Position numbers and translations under genes: made by a program. DNA of 64,000 nt, taken from Methylocystis bryophila. Its GTDB lineage: Bacteria; Pseudomonadota; Alphaproteobacteria; Rhizobiales; Beijerinckiaceae. The stretch lies in NCBI RefSeq assembly GCF_027925445.1, contig NZ_AP027149.1, forward strand, positions 2,108,001-2,172,000. Direction: 5' to 3'. The notes beneath the pieces are model-generated. The model was not told the DNA's origin, searched no databases, and was given only the letters and a program-made list of their open reading frames with translations. This document shows positions 7,183 through 16,900 of the stretch, one piece after another (the stretch's first letter is position 1; every line of letters starts with the position of its first letter).

Positions 7183-8148
7183 ATGCGCCGTGACGACAGC
7201 ATCCCCGAAGACCGCCGAACCCCGCAGCCCCCGGATCCGCTGCGCCGCCGCACGCCGCTTCCTGGCAGCCTCCCCAAGAGCGAGGCGGAAGACCCGCAGG
7301 CGGCCCTGCGCGTGCGGCGTCTTATGGACAGCCCCGTCTATCGTGAGGGCTCCGAGGATCTGGACTTCTTGCGATCAGATGTGGCGCGGGGCGTCCGCCT
7401 CGATCTCGACTATCTGAAGCCCGAGTTGCAGTTGCAGCAGTACGGCGTCACCGAAGCCATCGTCGTCTTCGGCTCAACGCGCCTCGTTGAGCACAAGGCC
7501 GCCGCCACCCGGCTCGACGCGGCTCAACGCCAAGCCGCCGCCCATCCGCAAGACGCGGCGCGCGCGCAAGCCATGCGAAGAGCCGAGCGTATCGCGGAAA
7601 AATCCCGCTATTACGAAGTCGCGCGCCAGTTTGGGGCGCTTGTCGGGGCGGCCCCGGCGCTTGCCGGCGGAGGGAAGCTCGCCATCGTGACCGGCGGCGG
7701 GCCAGGACTGATGGAAGCGGCGAATCGCGGGGCCTTTGAGGCTGGCGGCAACAGCGTCGGCTTGAACATCAACCTACCGCATGAGCAGTTCCCCAATCCC
7801 TATGTGACGCCCGACCTCTGCCTGCGCTTTCATTACTTCGCGATCCGCAAGCTGCATTTCCTGTTGCGAGCGGCGGCGCTGGTAGTCTTCCCCGGCGGCT
7901 TTGGATCCATGGACGAGCTCTTCGAGGTCCTGACGCTGGCGCAGACCCGCAAGATCGAGCCGCTTCCCATCATCCTTGTCGGCAAAGACTTCTGGTCCCG
8001 CGCCTTCGACGTCGAATTCCTGTTAGAGGAGGGCATGATCGACCCGGAAGATCGCGATCTCTTTTGGTATGCGGAAAGCGCGGAAGAAATATGGGAGGAC
8101 ATTCTATATTGGCGTCAAATGGCCGGCCGGCCGTTGCTCGGTCGATAG
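7183..8148 (+). CDS. LOG-family protein (putative nucleotide phosphoribohydrolase)
   Basis: The 321-residue product has the Rossmann-like LOG/TIGR00730 domain in its C-terminal two thirds. The two signature motifs are GGGPGLMEAANRGAFEAGG near residue 170 and PGGFGSMDELFEVLTLAQT near residue 236 (the PGGxGTxxE motif). LOG enzymes release bases from nucleoside 5'-monophosphates, best known for cytokinin activation; older databases call them lysine decarboxylases. The N-terminal ~80 residues are polar and Arg/Pro-rich, as in the long form found in Hyphomicrobiales. The start ATG has AGGAGGGA upstream. Confidence 0.88.
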   Translation: MRRDDSIPEDRRTPQPPDPLRRRTPLPGSLPKSEAEDPQAALRVRRLMDSPVYREGSEDLDFLRSDVARGVRLDLDYLKPELQLQQYGVTEAIVVFGSTRLVEHKAAATRLDAAQRQAAAHPQDAARAQAMRRAERIAEKSRYYEVARQFGALVGAAPALAGGGKLAIVTGGGPGLMEAANRGAFEAGGNSVGLNINLPHEQFPNPYVTPDLCLRFHYFAIRKLHFLLRAAALVVFPGGFGSMDELFEVLTLAQTRKIEPLPIILVGKDFWSRAFDVEFLLEEGMIDPEDRDLFWYAESAEEIWEDILYWRQMAGRPLLGR

Positions 8149-8544
8149 TTATGGATGCTTTTCTTTCTTCCTCGACTTCATCCCTCCACTTATGGCGTCG
8201 CCTTCACACATATAGGCGCCGCGCCTGGTGGCTCCATAACGGCGCTCACCATAGAAAGAATAGCTCTTTGACGGAAAATTGGCCCACACAACGGTGTCCG
8301 TCGGGCAATGACTTTTTGCCTGCCTCGCGGTTTCAAATTGGAGCTCCCCAGACGGGGCGGCCTCCGACGAGCCTTTCGATGCGGGCGCCGCGGTAGCCGA
8401 AGAAGGAGCGCCAGGCGCCGCGGCCGGCGCTGGAGCGGAAGGGGTCACGTTCGGCTCCGCGTTCTGCTGAGCCATGCCAACCGAGGTTGACGCGATCAGG
8501 CCCGTCATTGCTGAGAATACTGAGATGAGAAGGCGTCTTCCCAT
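8149..8544 (-). CDS. Small secreted protein with a Cys pair, unknown function
   Basis: From ATG 8544 (GAGGA upstream) this gives 131 residues. A signal peptide (MGRRLLISVFSAMTGLIAST to about GMAQQ) is followed by a low-complexity Ala/Pro/Ser stretch. The C-terminal domain contains CPTDTVVWANFPSKSYSFYG and RRYGATRRGAYMCEGDA. I recognise this C-terminal pattern as a widespread small periplasmic domain of alphaproteobacteria with no assigned function. The two Cys may form a disulfide. Its stop codon abuts the stop of the convergent LOG gene with no base between. Confidence 0.8.
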   Translation of the reverse strand: MGRRLLISVFSAMTGLIASTSVGMAQQNAEPNVTPSAPAPAAAPGAPSSATAAPASKGSSEAAPSGELQFETARQAKSHCPTDTVVWANFPSKSYSFYGERRYGATRRGAYMCEGDAISGGMKSRKKEKHP

Positions 8545-8757
8545 TATGGAATTCCTCATTTGGCAACATCTTCGCGACCAGCGCATTTTTGCGCAAACTC
8601 TTTCGCTTTCCGCTTTCGCTCAACCGCTAAATAGGTTGCAATCGCGAAAATCAATTCGCCGGCGGCAAGCCCCGTCGGCCGATGGTGATAGCCCGGCCGG
8701 CGCCGGCTTGGAGGGTTGGCTCACCCTGGGAAATGTCCACGCCTCAGCGGGCGCGCG

Positions 8758-8786
8758 TAGTCATGTGACTGACATCCATCCGTCCT
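8758..8786 (+). promoter_or_regulatory. Candidate Pho box: three 11-base-spaced heptamers
   Basis: TAGTCAT, GTGA, CTGACAT, CCAT and CCGTCCT follow one another, so the heptamers start at 8758, 8769 and 8780. They match the PhoB heptamer CTGTCAT at five, six and five of seven positions with exact 11-base phasing. The site lies 60 bases upstream of btaA. In Sinorhizobium btaAB is PhoB-controlled, which fits. Confidence 0.6.
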
Positions 8787-8845
8787 ATCCCCGCGCTCTT
8801 GTGGCGGGGACGCCCAAAATTCATGGCCTTGGGGATGAATCGAGG

Positions 8846-10096
8846 ATGAGCGTGGATCTCGGCGATATGAAGCGCGCCACGGCCGCTGGCCTTAGCGCCG
8901 CGGTCCACCGAAATAGAACTTTCTCTCGCGCCGGCGCCCTGGAGCGCCTTTTCACCTTGGCCTTTCGAGGGCTCGTCTATCCCCAGATCTGGGAGGACCC
9001 CGTCGTCGACATGGAGGCCCTCGCGATCGGGCCCGAAGATCATGTCGTCGCGATCGCGTCGGGCGGCTGCAACATCATGAGCTATCTGATCGCCGATCCG
9101 GCGCGAATCGTCGCGGTCGATCTCAACGGCGCGCATATCGCCCTGAACCGACTGAAACTCTGCGCGGCCCGGCATCTTCCCGATTTCGACGCCTTCCACC
9201 GTTTCTTCGGCGAAGCCGATCGCGCGGAGAACGTCGAGGCCTACGATCGCTGGGTCCGCCCTCATCTCGACCGCGAGTCTCGCGCCTATTGGGAAGGACG
9301 CACCGCCTTTGGCCGGCGCCGGATCGATCGCTTCGCCGACAATTTCTATCGCTATGGCCTTCTCGGCTCCTTCATCGGCGCCGGTCATCTGCTGGCGCGC
9401 GCCCATGGCAAGAATCCTCGCCGGCTGCTCGAGGCGCGCACGCTGGAAGAGCAGCGCGAGCTTTTCGAGGACGAGATTTCTCCGCTTTTCGAGACAAAGA
9501 CGCTGCGCTGGCTCGTCAATCAACCGGCGACGCTCTACGGACTCGGCATCCCGCCGGCGCAATATCGCGCTCTGGTCGGCGACGCGGAAGGCGGCGCGGC
9601 CGCGGTGTTGCGCGAGCGCCTGCGCCGGCTCGCCTGCGATTTCGAACTCTCCTCGAATTATTTCGCGCGCCAGGCTTTCGGCCGCCGTTACGGCGATCGC
9701 GACGAGGGCGCCGCGCCCCCTTATCTCGAGGAGGACTGCTTCGATCTCGTCCGCGCCAGGGCCGCGCGCGTCGAGACGAAACACATGTCGATGGGAGGCT
9801 TTCTCGAAAGCTCTTCGCCAGCGAGCCTCGACGCCTATGTTCTGCTCGATGCGCAGGACTGGATGGACGACGCGACCCTTTGCCATCTTTGGGAGAACAT
9901 CACGCGCACGGCTCGCCCCGGGGCTCGCGTGATCTTTCGCACCGCCGCCGACGAGCGCCTCCTGCCGGGCCGGCTTCCGGCTGAGCTGCTGGCGCGGTGG
10001 CGTTATGACGAGGAGCGCTGCCGGGAGCTCACGCGTCGAGATCGCTCCTCGATCTACGGGGCCTTTCATCTCTATACGCTGCAGACGCCGCAATGA
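8846..10096 (+). CDS. btaA: BtaA: SAM:diacylglycerol 3-amino-3-carboxypropyl transferase
   Basis: BtaA makes diacylglyceryl-homoserine from diacylglycerol and S-adenosylmethionine. This is the first step of betaine lipid (DGTS) synthesis at the inner membrane. The 416-residue product is of the DUF3419 family: LAFRGLVYPQIWEDPVVDME near the N-terminus, then a Rossmann SAM site HVVAIASGGCNIMSYL with the acidic follow-up IVAVDLNGAH. The frame is open upstream, so the start (ATG 8846 or ATG 8867) is uncertain. The family assignment is supported by the partner gene btaB, which overlaps by four bases. Confidence 0.9.
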   Translation: MSVDLGDMKRATAAGLSAAVHRNRTFSRAGALERLFTLAFRGLVYPQIWEDPVVDMEALAIGPEDHVVAIASGGCNIMSYLIADPARIVAVDLNGAHIALNRLKLCAARHLPDFDAFHRFFGEADRAENVEAYDRWVRPHLDRESRAYWEGRTAFGRRRIDRFADNFYRYGLLGSFIGAGHLLARAHGKNPRRLLEARTLEEQRELFEDEISPLFETKTLRWLVNQPATLYGLGIPPAQYRALVGDAEGGAAAVLRERLRRLACDFELSSNYFARQAFGRRYGDRDEGAAPPYLEEDCFDLVRARAARVETKHMSMGGFLESSSPASLDAYVLLDAQDWMDDATLCHLWENITRTARPGARVIFRTAADERLLPGRLPAELLARWRYDEERCRELTRRDRSSIYGAFHLYTLQTPQ

Positions 10097-10746
10097 CCGA
10101 CGCTCACGCCGCTCTCATGGATCGAATGTATCGCCCGCAGAGGCGAATCTACGATCTCACGCGCAAGCATTATCTCCTCGGTCGCGACGAGACGATCGAC
10201 GCGCTCTCGCCGCCGCCGGGAGCGCATGTGCTCGAAATCTGCTGCGGAACCGGCCGCAACCTCATTCGCGCGTCGCGGCTTTATCCGCAGGCGCGTTTCT
10301 ACGGCATGGACATTTCCGCCGTGATGCTCGACGAGGCTCGGGAGCAAGCCGCCCGCCGAAAAAGCGGCGCGCCGATCGTCTTCGCCGAAGGCGACGCGAC
10401 GGATTTCGACGCGCAGGCGCTCTTCGGCGTGCCGCGCTTCGAGCGGATCTTCATCTCCTACGCCCTTTCAATGATCCCCGCGTGGCGCGACGCGCTGGCG
10501 CACGCCTTCGACCTGCTCACCCCGGAGGGCGAGCTGCATGTGGTCGATTTCGGCGATCAGGCGGGGCTGCCGCTCTGGTTCCGCATCGCCCTCGCCAGAT
10601 GGCTCGCGCGCTTCCACGTGCAGCCGCGCCGGAACCTCGCGAATGACTTCGCGGCCCAGGCTCAAGCCAGAGGCCTCGCGCATCGCCACGACGCTCTTTA
10701 CCGTGGCTACGCCTTCCATGAGGTCGCGGCCCCGAGGCTCGGATAG
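10093..10746 (+). CDS. btaB: BtaB: diacylglyceryl-homoserine N-methyltransferase
   Basis: BtaB adds three methyl groups to diacylglyceryl-homoserine to give the betaine lipid DGTS. The 217-residue class I methyltransferase shows motif I as VLEICCGTGRNLIRA (residues 46-60), motif II around FYGMDIS and a post-motif near FISYALSMIPAW. It overlaps btaA by ATGA, so the two are an operon. DGTS can replace phosphatidylcholine when phosphate is scarce, in line with the Pho-box-like site ahead of btaA. Confidence 0.9.
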   Translation: MTDAHAALMDRMYRPQRRIYDLTRKHYLLGRDETIDALSPPPGAHVLEICCGTGRNLIRASRLYPQARFYGMDISAVMLDEAREQAARRKSGAPIVFAEGDATDFDAQALFGVPRFERIFISYALSMIPAWRDALAHAFDLLTPEGELHVVDFGDQAGLPLWFRIALARWLARFHVQPRRNLANDFAAQAQARGLAHRHDALYRGYAFHEVAAPRLG

Positions 10747-10758
10747 GCCGCTGTCGTT

Positions 10759-11373
10759 TTAGCGATAGCCTTCCTCGGCGAGCACCTGCCGGACAGCGGG
10801 ACGGCTCCTCATCCGCTGATAATGGGCGAGGCAGGAGGGTGGGAGCTCCATGCCGATCTTGTCAGCCCAGAACTCATTATAAAACAGGGCGGCGTCCGCG
10901 ATCGAAAAGCTTCCTGCGAGATAATCCTTGCCGGCGAGCTCGCTGTCCATCGCGAGCAGCGCCGAAGCGACGATCGCGCGTCCCTCCGCCTGGATCGCCT
11001 CGATCTTTGCGCCCTGCCTTTGATAGCGCTCCGGAACGAAGACGCGGCGGAAGCCCTCGCCGTGGATGTGGCCCACGCAAAAGGCCATGTTCGCGAGCGC
11101 CGCGTCGCGCGACTCGCGTTCCTCGGGGAGAAGCTTCCGGCGCGGAAACGTCTCCGCGATCCATGTCGCGATGGAGACAAAGTCCATCAGCGCGACGCCG
11201 TCGTCGCGCAGCAGGGTCGGAATGCTTCCCTGGGGGTTGATCGCGAGATACTCGGGCTTGAGGTGGTCGCCCTTGACGAGATTGACGATGTGCGCCTCGA
11301 AAACGAGGCCCGCCTCCTCGAGCAAAATGTGAATCCCCGTCGAGCAGGAGCCTGGGGTCATGTAGAATTTCAT
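10759..11373 (-). CDS. Glutathione S-transferase
   Basis: This is a 204-residue cytosolic GST. The N-terminal thioredoxin-fold domain has MKFYMTPGSCSTGIHILLEE, with Cys10 placed as in bacterial beta-class enzymes. NPQGSIPTLL carries the cis-Pro, and the SIATWIAE segment follows. The C-terminal helical domain includes DYLAGSFSIADAALFYNEFW, the N-capping box. The substrate is unknown. It is convergent with btaB and divergent from the glutamate-cysteine ligase-like gene, a neighbour that could supply related thiol substrate. Confidence 0.88.
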   Translation of the reverse strand: MKFYMTPGSCSTGIHILLEEAGLVFEAHIVNLVKGDHLKPEYLAINPQGSIPTLLRDDGVALMDFVSIATWIAETFPRRKLLPEERESRDAALANMAFCVGHIHGEGFRRVFVPERYQRQGAKIEAIQAEGRAIVASALLAMDSELAGKDYLAGSFSIADAALFYNEFWADKIGMELPPSCLAHYQRMRSRPAVRQVLAEEGYR

Positions 11374-11509
11374 GGAGGATATGTTCCCCTGCCGTCGAAC
11401 CGCGATTGCCTGTCACGCCAGAATGCAACCGGGGCGCCAGGCCCGCTGAAGCGGCGCTGCTGTTCATTGAAAGCCGAAGGCCATAAGACGAGCTTGAGGA
11501 GTCCCAGGC

Positions 11510-12910
11510 ATGGGCGAAGAGATACAGGCCACCGCTTTCACCCAGGAAGACGCGGCCCGTTTCCAGCAGCGGCTCGCAGACGAGACGGCGCTCGCCCGCG
11601 CGCTTTTTGAAGCCGACGCCTTCTCCAGCGACGGCTACGCTTTCGGTTTCGAGATCGAGACCTGGATCCTCGATCACAGCTTCTTCCCCTCGCCCGTCAA
11701 CCAGCAATTGCTCGAAAGGTTGAACGATCCGCTGGCTGTTCCCGAGCTGTCGCGCTTCAACCTGGAACTGAACAGCGAACCGCTTGCGCTCTCCGGGGAT
11801 GCGCTGAGACGATCGCTGAGCGGTCTCGAGGCCCTTTGGCGCCGGTGCAACCAAGCGGCGCATGAGCTCGACGCCAATCTCGTGATGATCGGCACCTTGC
11901 CGACGATCCGCGAGGAGGACTTGACGCTCGCCAATATTTCGCCGCTCAACCGCTATTACGCGCTCAACGCCGAGGTTCTGCGTCGGCGCGGCGGGAGGCC
12001 GCTGAAAATCGATATTGCCGGCCGCGATCATCTGGTGTCGGAGCATCACGATGTGATGCTGGAGGCGGCGACAACCTCCTTTCAAGTTCATCTGAAGACT
12101 CCGGCGCGGCTTGCGCATCGCTTCTACAACGCGTCAGTCGCGGCCTCCGGCCCGATCCTCGCCGCCTGCGGCAACGCGCCCTTTCTCTTCGGCAAGATGT
12201 TGTGGGAGGAGACGCGCATCCCGCTCTTCGAGCAGGCCGTGGTCGTTCCGGGGCCCGCCCGCGTCTCCCTGGGATCCGGCTATGCGCAGGTCTCCTGCCT
12301 CGAGCTCTTCGAGGAAAATCTTCGCGACTACTCGGCGCTGCTGCCCATCGCTTTCGAGGATCCCCCCGAGACTCTGCGTCATTTGCGCCTGCACAATGGC
12401 GTGATCTGGCGCTGGAACCGCCCCCTCATCGGTTTCGACGACAGCGGCGCGCCGCATTTCCGCATCGAGCACCGGATTCTTCCCGCCGGGCCGTCGCTGG
12501 TCGACATGATCGCTAACGCCGCTCTCTATCTCGGGCTCGCGCACCATCTAGCGCAAGGCTCCCCTGGCGGCGAAGGCGGATTGCCCTTCGACGCGGCGCG
12601 GGCCAACTTCTACGCCGCGGCGCGGGACGGGCTCGAAGCGCGGCTGTTCTGGCCCCGCGTTGGCGAGATTGAGGCGCGCCGATTGCTCGCCGATGTGCTT
12701 TTGCCCCAGGCTCGCCAGGGGCTCTCCGACCTCGGCCTCGATGCGTCAGAATTTCTCGACATCATCGAGGCGCGGATTCATTCTGGCCAAACCGGGGCGG
12801 CATGGCAGCGCGCCGCCTTCGAAGCGCGTGACCGAAGCCGCTACGAGCTGATGGCGGCCTATTGCGAGAGACAACGCAGCGGCGCGCCCGCGCATGAATG
12901 GGAGCTTTAG
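11510..12910 (+). CDS. Glutamate-cysteine ligase-like (GCS2-type) carboxylate-amine ligase
   Basis: The 466-residue protein has the GCS2 ATP-dependent ligase fold. GFEIETWILD near residue 45 holds the metal-binding Glu residues, SRFNLELNSEPLAL and ISPLNRYYALNAEVL follow, and TTSFQVHLK is the substrate/ATP region. GCS2 enzymes join the gamma-carboxyl of glutamate, or a similar acid, to an amine. Whether cysteine is the substrate cannot be read from sequence. GAGGAG precedes the ATG. The next gene, an M14-type deacylase or peptidase, lies directly after it, suggesting the pair makes and trims one small amide. Confidence 0.75.
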   Translation: MGEEIQATAFTQEDAARFQQRLADETALARALFEADAFSSDGYAFGFEIETWILDHSFFPSPVNQQLLERLNDPLAVPELSRFNLELNSEPLALSGDALRRSLSGLEALWRRCNQAAHELDANLVMIGTLPTIREEDLTLANISPLNRYYALNAEVLRRRGGRPLKIDIAGRDHLVSEHHDVMLEAATTSFQVHLKTPARLAHRFYNASVAASGPILAACGNAPFLFGKMLWEETRIPLFEQAVVVPGPARVSLGSGYAQVSCLELFEENLRDYSALLPIAFEDPPETLRHLRLHNGVIWRWNRPLIGFDDSGAPHFRIEHRILPAGPSLVDMIANAALYLGLAHHLAQGSPGGEGGLPFDAARANFYAAARDGLEARLFWPRVGEIEARRLLADVLLPQARQGLSDLGLDASEFLDIIEARIHSGQTGAAWQRAAFEARDRSRYELMAAYCERQRSGAPAHEWEL

Positions 12911-12915
12911 CCGAA

Positions 12916-13944
12916 ATGGAAACGCCTTGCGCGATCCTCGACTGCGTGCCGCCCCAATTCCTCGACTGCCCGCCCGAGCGCCTCATCGACGTGCTGCCAC
13001 GACCGACGCTCTTCGATCTCCAGGGCCGAGATCCTCGACCGCTCTTCGTCTCCGTGCTGCTCCACGGCAATGAGGAGACGGGGCTGGAGGCCGCCCAGGA
13101 GCTCTTGCGTCGCCATCTCGCAAAAGGGCTCGCACGCTCGCTGCTGCTGTTTGTCGGCAATATCGAAGCCGCTGCGGCGGGCGTGCGGACCTTGCCGAGC
13201 CAGCGGGACTTCAACCGCATCTGGCCCGGGACGCCGCTGATCGCAGACCCGCTCGCGCATATGGCGCAATTCGTGTTCGACTATGCGGCGCGCCGAGGGC
13301 TCTTTGCGAGCGTCGACATCCACAACAACACCGGCTTCAATCCGCATTACGGCTGCATCCCGCGGCTTGAGCCGAAGTTCCTCGCCTTGGCGCGGCTCTT
13401 CTCGCGGACGATCGTGCATTCCGAGCGCCCTCTCGGCGTGCATACCTCAGCCTTCGCCAGGCTTTGTCCCGCGGTTACCGTCGAATGCGGCAAGGTCGGC
13501 GAGGGCAAGGCCAGAGATCACGCGATCGAACTGCTCGAAGCCTGTCTCTCCATCGCAGAGCTGCCGGATCACCCGCCGTCGCCGCAGGATCTCAATCTCC
13601 TGCGGACCTATGCGATCGTGCGCGTGCCGCCGACGGCGACGCTCTCATTCGACGGCGCCGTCGCCGATTTCATGTTTCCAGCCGATCTCGATCATCTGAA
13701 TTTCAGCGAGCTCGAAGCCGGGACGACCTTTGGCCTTGTCGGAAACGGCGCCGTGGAGCTCGAGCTCGTTTCGGGAGAGGACGCCGAAGCCACGCCGGAG
13801 GGCTACTTCAGCTATGTGGACGGAGAAATCCGCCTCGCGCGCGCGGCGATTCCGGCCATGCTGACCACGAAGCCCGAAGCCGTGCGCCAGGATTGCCTCG
13901 GCTATCTGATGCACCGGATCAATCTGCAGGGCGAGAGGGTTTGA
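12916..13944 (+). CDS. M14-family zinc carboxypeptidase / succinylglutamate desuccinylase-like protein
   Basis: The 342-residue product (ATG 12916, GGAG at 12901-12904) has the AstE/aspartoacylase zinc site. HGNEETG near residue 50 gives the H-x-x-E pair and DIHNNTG near residue 135 gives the third His. RDFNRIWPG is the substrate Arg segment, and VTVECGKVGEG provides the likely catalytic Glu. An earlier in-frame ATG at 12898 overlaps the upstream gene but lacks a ribosome site. It is an operon partner of the GCS2-type ligase. It probably hydrolyses an N-acyl or amide bond; the substrate is unknown. Confidence 0.78.
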   Translation: METPCAILDCVPPQFLDCPPERLIDVLPRPTLFDLQGRDPRPLFVSVLLHGNEETGLEAAQELLRRHLAKGLARSLLLFVGNIEAAAAGVRTLPSQRDFNRIWPGTPLIADPLAHMAQFVFDYAARRGLFASVDIHNNTGFNPHYGCIPRLEPKFLALARLFSRTIVHSERPLGVHTSAFARLCPAVTVECGKVGEGKARDHAIELLEACLSIAELPDHPPSPQDLNLLRTYAIVRVPPTATLSFDGAVADFMFPADLDHLNFSELEAGTTFGLVGNGAVELELVSGEDAEATPEGYFSYVDGEIRLARAAIPAMLTTKPEAVRQDCLGYLMHRINLQGERV

Positions 13945-13953
13945 TCTGCATCG

Positions 13954-16900
13954 TCAAAGCCGCACGACATCGATCCGCACATCTGTCATCTGCGAGGCGA
14001 TCTCGGCCACATGGCGGTGGTGGGTGAAAAGAATCGCCTGCCGCTCGCGTCCGAATTGCGCGAGCAATTCGAGCGCGCGGCGCGTGCGGTCGTCGTCAAA
14101 GCTCGCCAGCAAATCGTCGCCGATGAAGGGCAGCGGCTCGCCCTTGCGCAGCTCGAGCAAAGCGAGGCGCAGCGCGAGAAAGAGCTGGTCGCGCGTCCCT
14201 TCGCTCATGCCGGCCACGGCGACGCGCTGACCGCTCTCGCGCAAGCCTACGAGCGTTGGCGCGTCGGCGTCATCGTAATCGACGCCCAATGTCTGGAAAG
14301 CGCCGTCGGTGGCGGCGGCGAACAGGACGGACGCGCGCGCGATTAGGGGATCGGCCGTCGTCTCGCGGTGGCGCTCGATCGCCAGGGTCGCAAGCCGAGC
14401 CGCTGCGGCGCGGCGAAGCCAACGACGGGAGACGTCGAGCAGCTCGGCCGCGGCTTCCGCCTTTTCGGCGGCCGCGCCGACGGCGTCGCGCCCCTCGGCA
14501 AGGGCGTCGCGTAAGCGTCTGGCCTCGTGCACGCGCGTTTCGGCGAGGGCGATCTGATCGACCATGTTCTTGACGGCGATCTTGGCGCGTTCGATCTCTC
14601 CGGGCAGCGCGTCGAACTCGAAGCCGGCTTGCTCCTCCAGCAGCATGGCCTCGTCGAGACCGTCGCCGCTCTCCACAAGATCGCGCTGCGCCTCCTTAAG
14701 TCCGGTTTCGCATTCGAAACGACGGTCGAGCCGATCGAGCGACGCGCGCAGCGACGCCGATTCCCTCACGCCCAGAACTTCATAGGCCGAGGCCAGCGCG
14801 CTTGCCGCCCCTTCGCTGCGCCGAAGCAGCTTCTTGCGCGCTTCCTCTCGCCGCTGCTGCTTCTCTTGCAGCGTGCTCCGTTTCGTCGCCGCCTGTCTCG
14901 AGTCCGCCAGTCTTTGGCCCAGCGCCGTCAGGGCGTCGCGCTGCGGAAGGCTGGCCAGATCCGGCGCCGCGCTGGCGATGAGCCGATCGACCGCCGCTTC
15001 GAAAGAGGCGATGTCCGCTTCCATCGTTTGAATGCGGTGGCGTTCCGACAAGAGCGCCTGGCGGGGAGGCGGGACGGCCCGCCAAACCGCGAGCGCCGCC
15101 TTGGCTTCGATGGAAGAGGCGTTTTCGGCCAGACCGAGCCCTGCGATCGCTTTCGGCCAATCGGCCTGCGCCTGCTCGAGCTTCGACTGCGCGATCTCTC
15201 TTTGTCGTTTCGCGCGCGCCAGTTCCGCCAGAGCGCTTTCGCTGCGGGCCGCCCATCCCTGCGCGGCGCTCCAATCCGCTTCGAGCCGTTCCAACGCGGC
15301 GCGGGTCTGCTTGTAAAGCGCATCGATCGGCAAGTCCCGATCGACGACTTCGCCGAGGTCCTGGCCTAGCCCCGTCAGCGCCGCGCGGTTTTCCTCCAAT
15401 TTTTGCGTCAGCGCGACGAGCGCGAGCCTCGCCTCTTCAATGCGACGGCGCTTCTCCAAAATCTCCCGCGCATCCTCGACCCATTGAAGCATTTCCGCGG
15501 GCGAATGGGGCTCGAGGCCGCTTGTCGACCAGAGGCGCCGCCACTCGGAAGACGCGGTCTCTCGCCGTTTTTCGCCTTCCTCGATTGCGCGCGCGCATGA
15601 TTCGCGTTCTTGCAGAAGCTTCTCGCGCCGCTCCATCGCATTGGCGAAACGTGCGGCGCGCGCGCCATCGTCGAGCAGCGAGTCGGTGACGGCGTCGACG
15701 CGCCGGTCGGCTGCTACGAGCTTGGCCAGCGCGTCGCGTCGCGCGATAAGATCGGTCTCGAGCCGCGCTTCCAACTGCGCCAACGTCTCATCGCGCACAT
15801 GCCGGGCCTTGGCGAGCTCGTCCCGCGTCGCCACCTCGCCCGCTCTGCGCAGGGCCGAAAGCTCTTCCTCAATCTTCGCGAGCGATTGCGCGAGGCGTTC
15901 TGCCTCTCGCGCTTCTCGTTGTTCAAAATCTTTCAGCTCCTCGAAGAGGCGGCGAAAGGACTCGATCCGCGCGCTATCGGGGAGTGGCAGGCGCGCCAGC
16001 GCGTCGGGCGCGCCGGGAGACGGATCGAGCCTTTGCGCTTCTTTGAAAAGTTCTGCTTCCGCGTGGTCTTGAGCCAAGCGCTCGCGTCGCGCCCGATCCG
16101 CCTCGCTCCCGATATCGACGAAGGCGGCGATGCGCCGGCGAAAGGGCGCGGGATCGACGATTTGAGCTTGTGATTCTTGACCCCGCTCAAGCTCTTGCAA
16201 GCGTCTCTCGGCCTCGGCCATCGTTTCCTGCGCCGCGATCAGCCGCTTCTCTGCGTCGTTGCGCGCCTCCAACGCCGCTTCGACGCCGATGATTGCCGCA
16301 TCGCTGGGCTGACGTGCGATCAGCGCGTCGGCGTCGGCGACGCCCAGTCGGCGCGCCAGCTCATTGAGCTGCTCGCGGGCGGCGCGCGCCGCCTCGCGCC
16401 GTCTGGGCAGGTCGCTTTCCGCCTTGCGGGTCTCCCCCAATCTTTCTCGCAAAGCTTCGATTTCAGCGGCCATCTCCATGAGCGGCGCGTCGATCTTGAG
16501 CGCAGCGATTTCCTCCGTGGCCTCCATTTCCTCGATCTGCTGGCGCGCGAGGTCCTCTTCGACCTTCGCCTGCAGTTCGAAGGCCTCGCGCCACTCTTTC
16601 ACTAGCTCTGGCGAAACGGCCGGCAGGTCGGAGAGACCCGCCATCTCCTCGCGCAGCCGCCGCAGCTGATTGAGCTTGCGCCAGACACGGAATGCGCGCT
16701 CGCGGCGTTTCAGATCGCGCGAGAGCTCGTCATGCTCCCGGTCGAGTCGCTCCCGTTGCGCCTCCGTCTCGGCGACCGCCTTTTGAGCGGCGGCGAAGGA
16801 TTCTGCAGTCACGACGGCGTCGCGCAGGCGCTTCTCGGCTTCGTGATGGCGGTCGAGCGTCCCGTAAAACGCCTTGCGCTCGGCGCGGCGAGAGCCAAAG

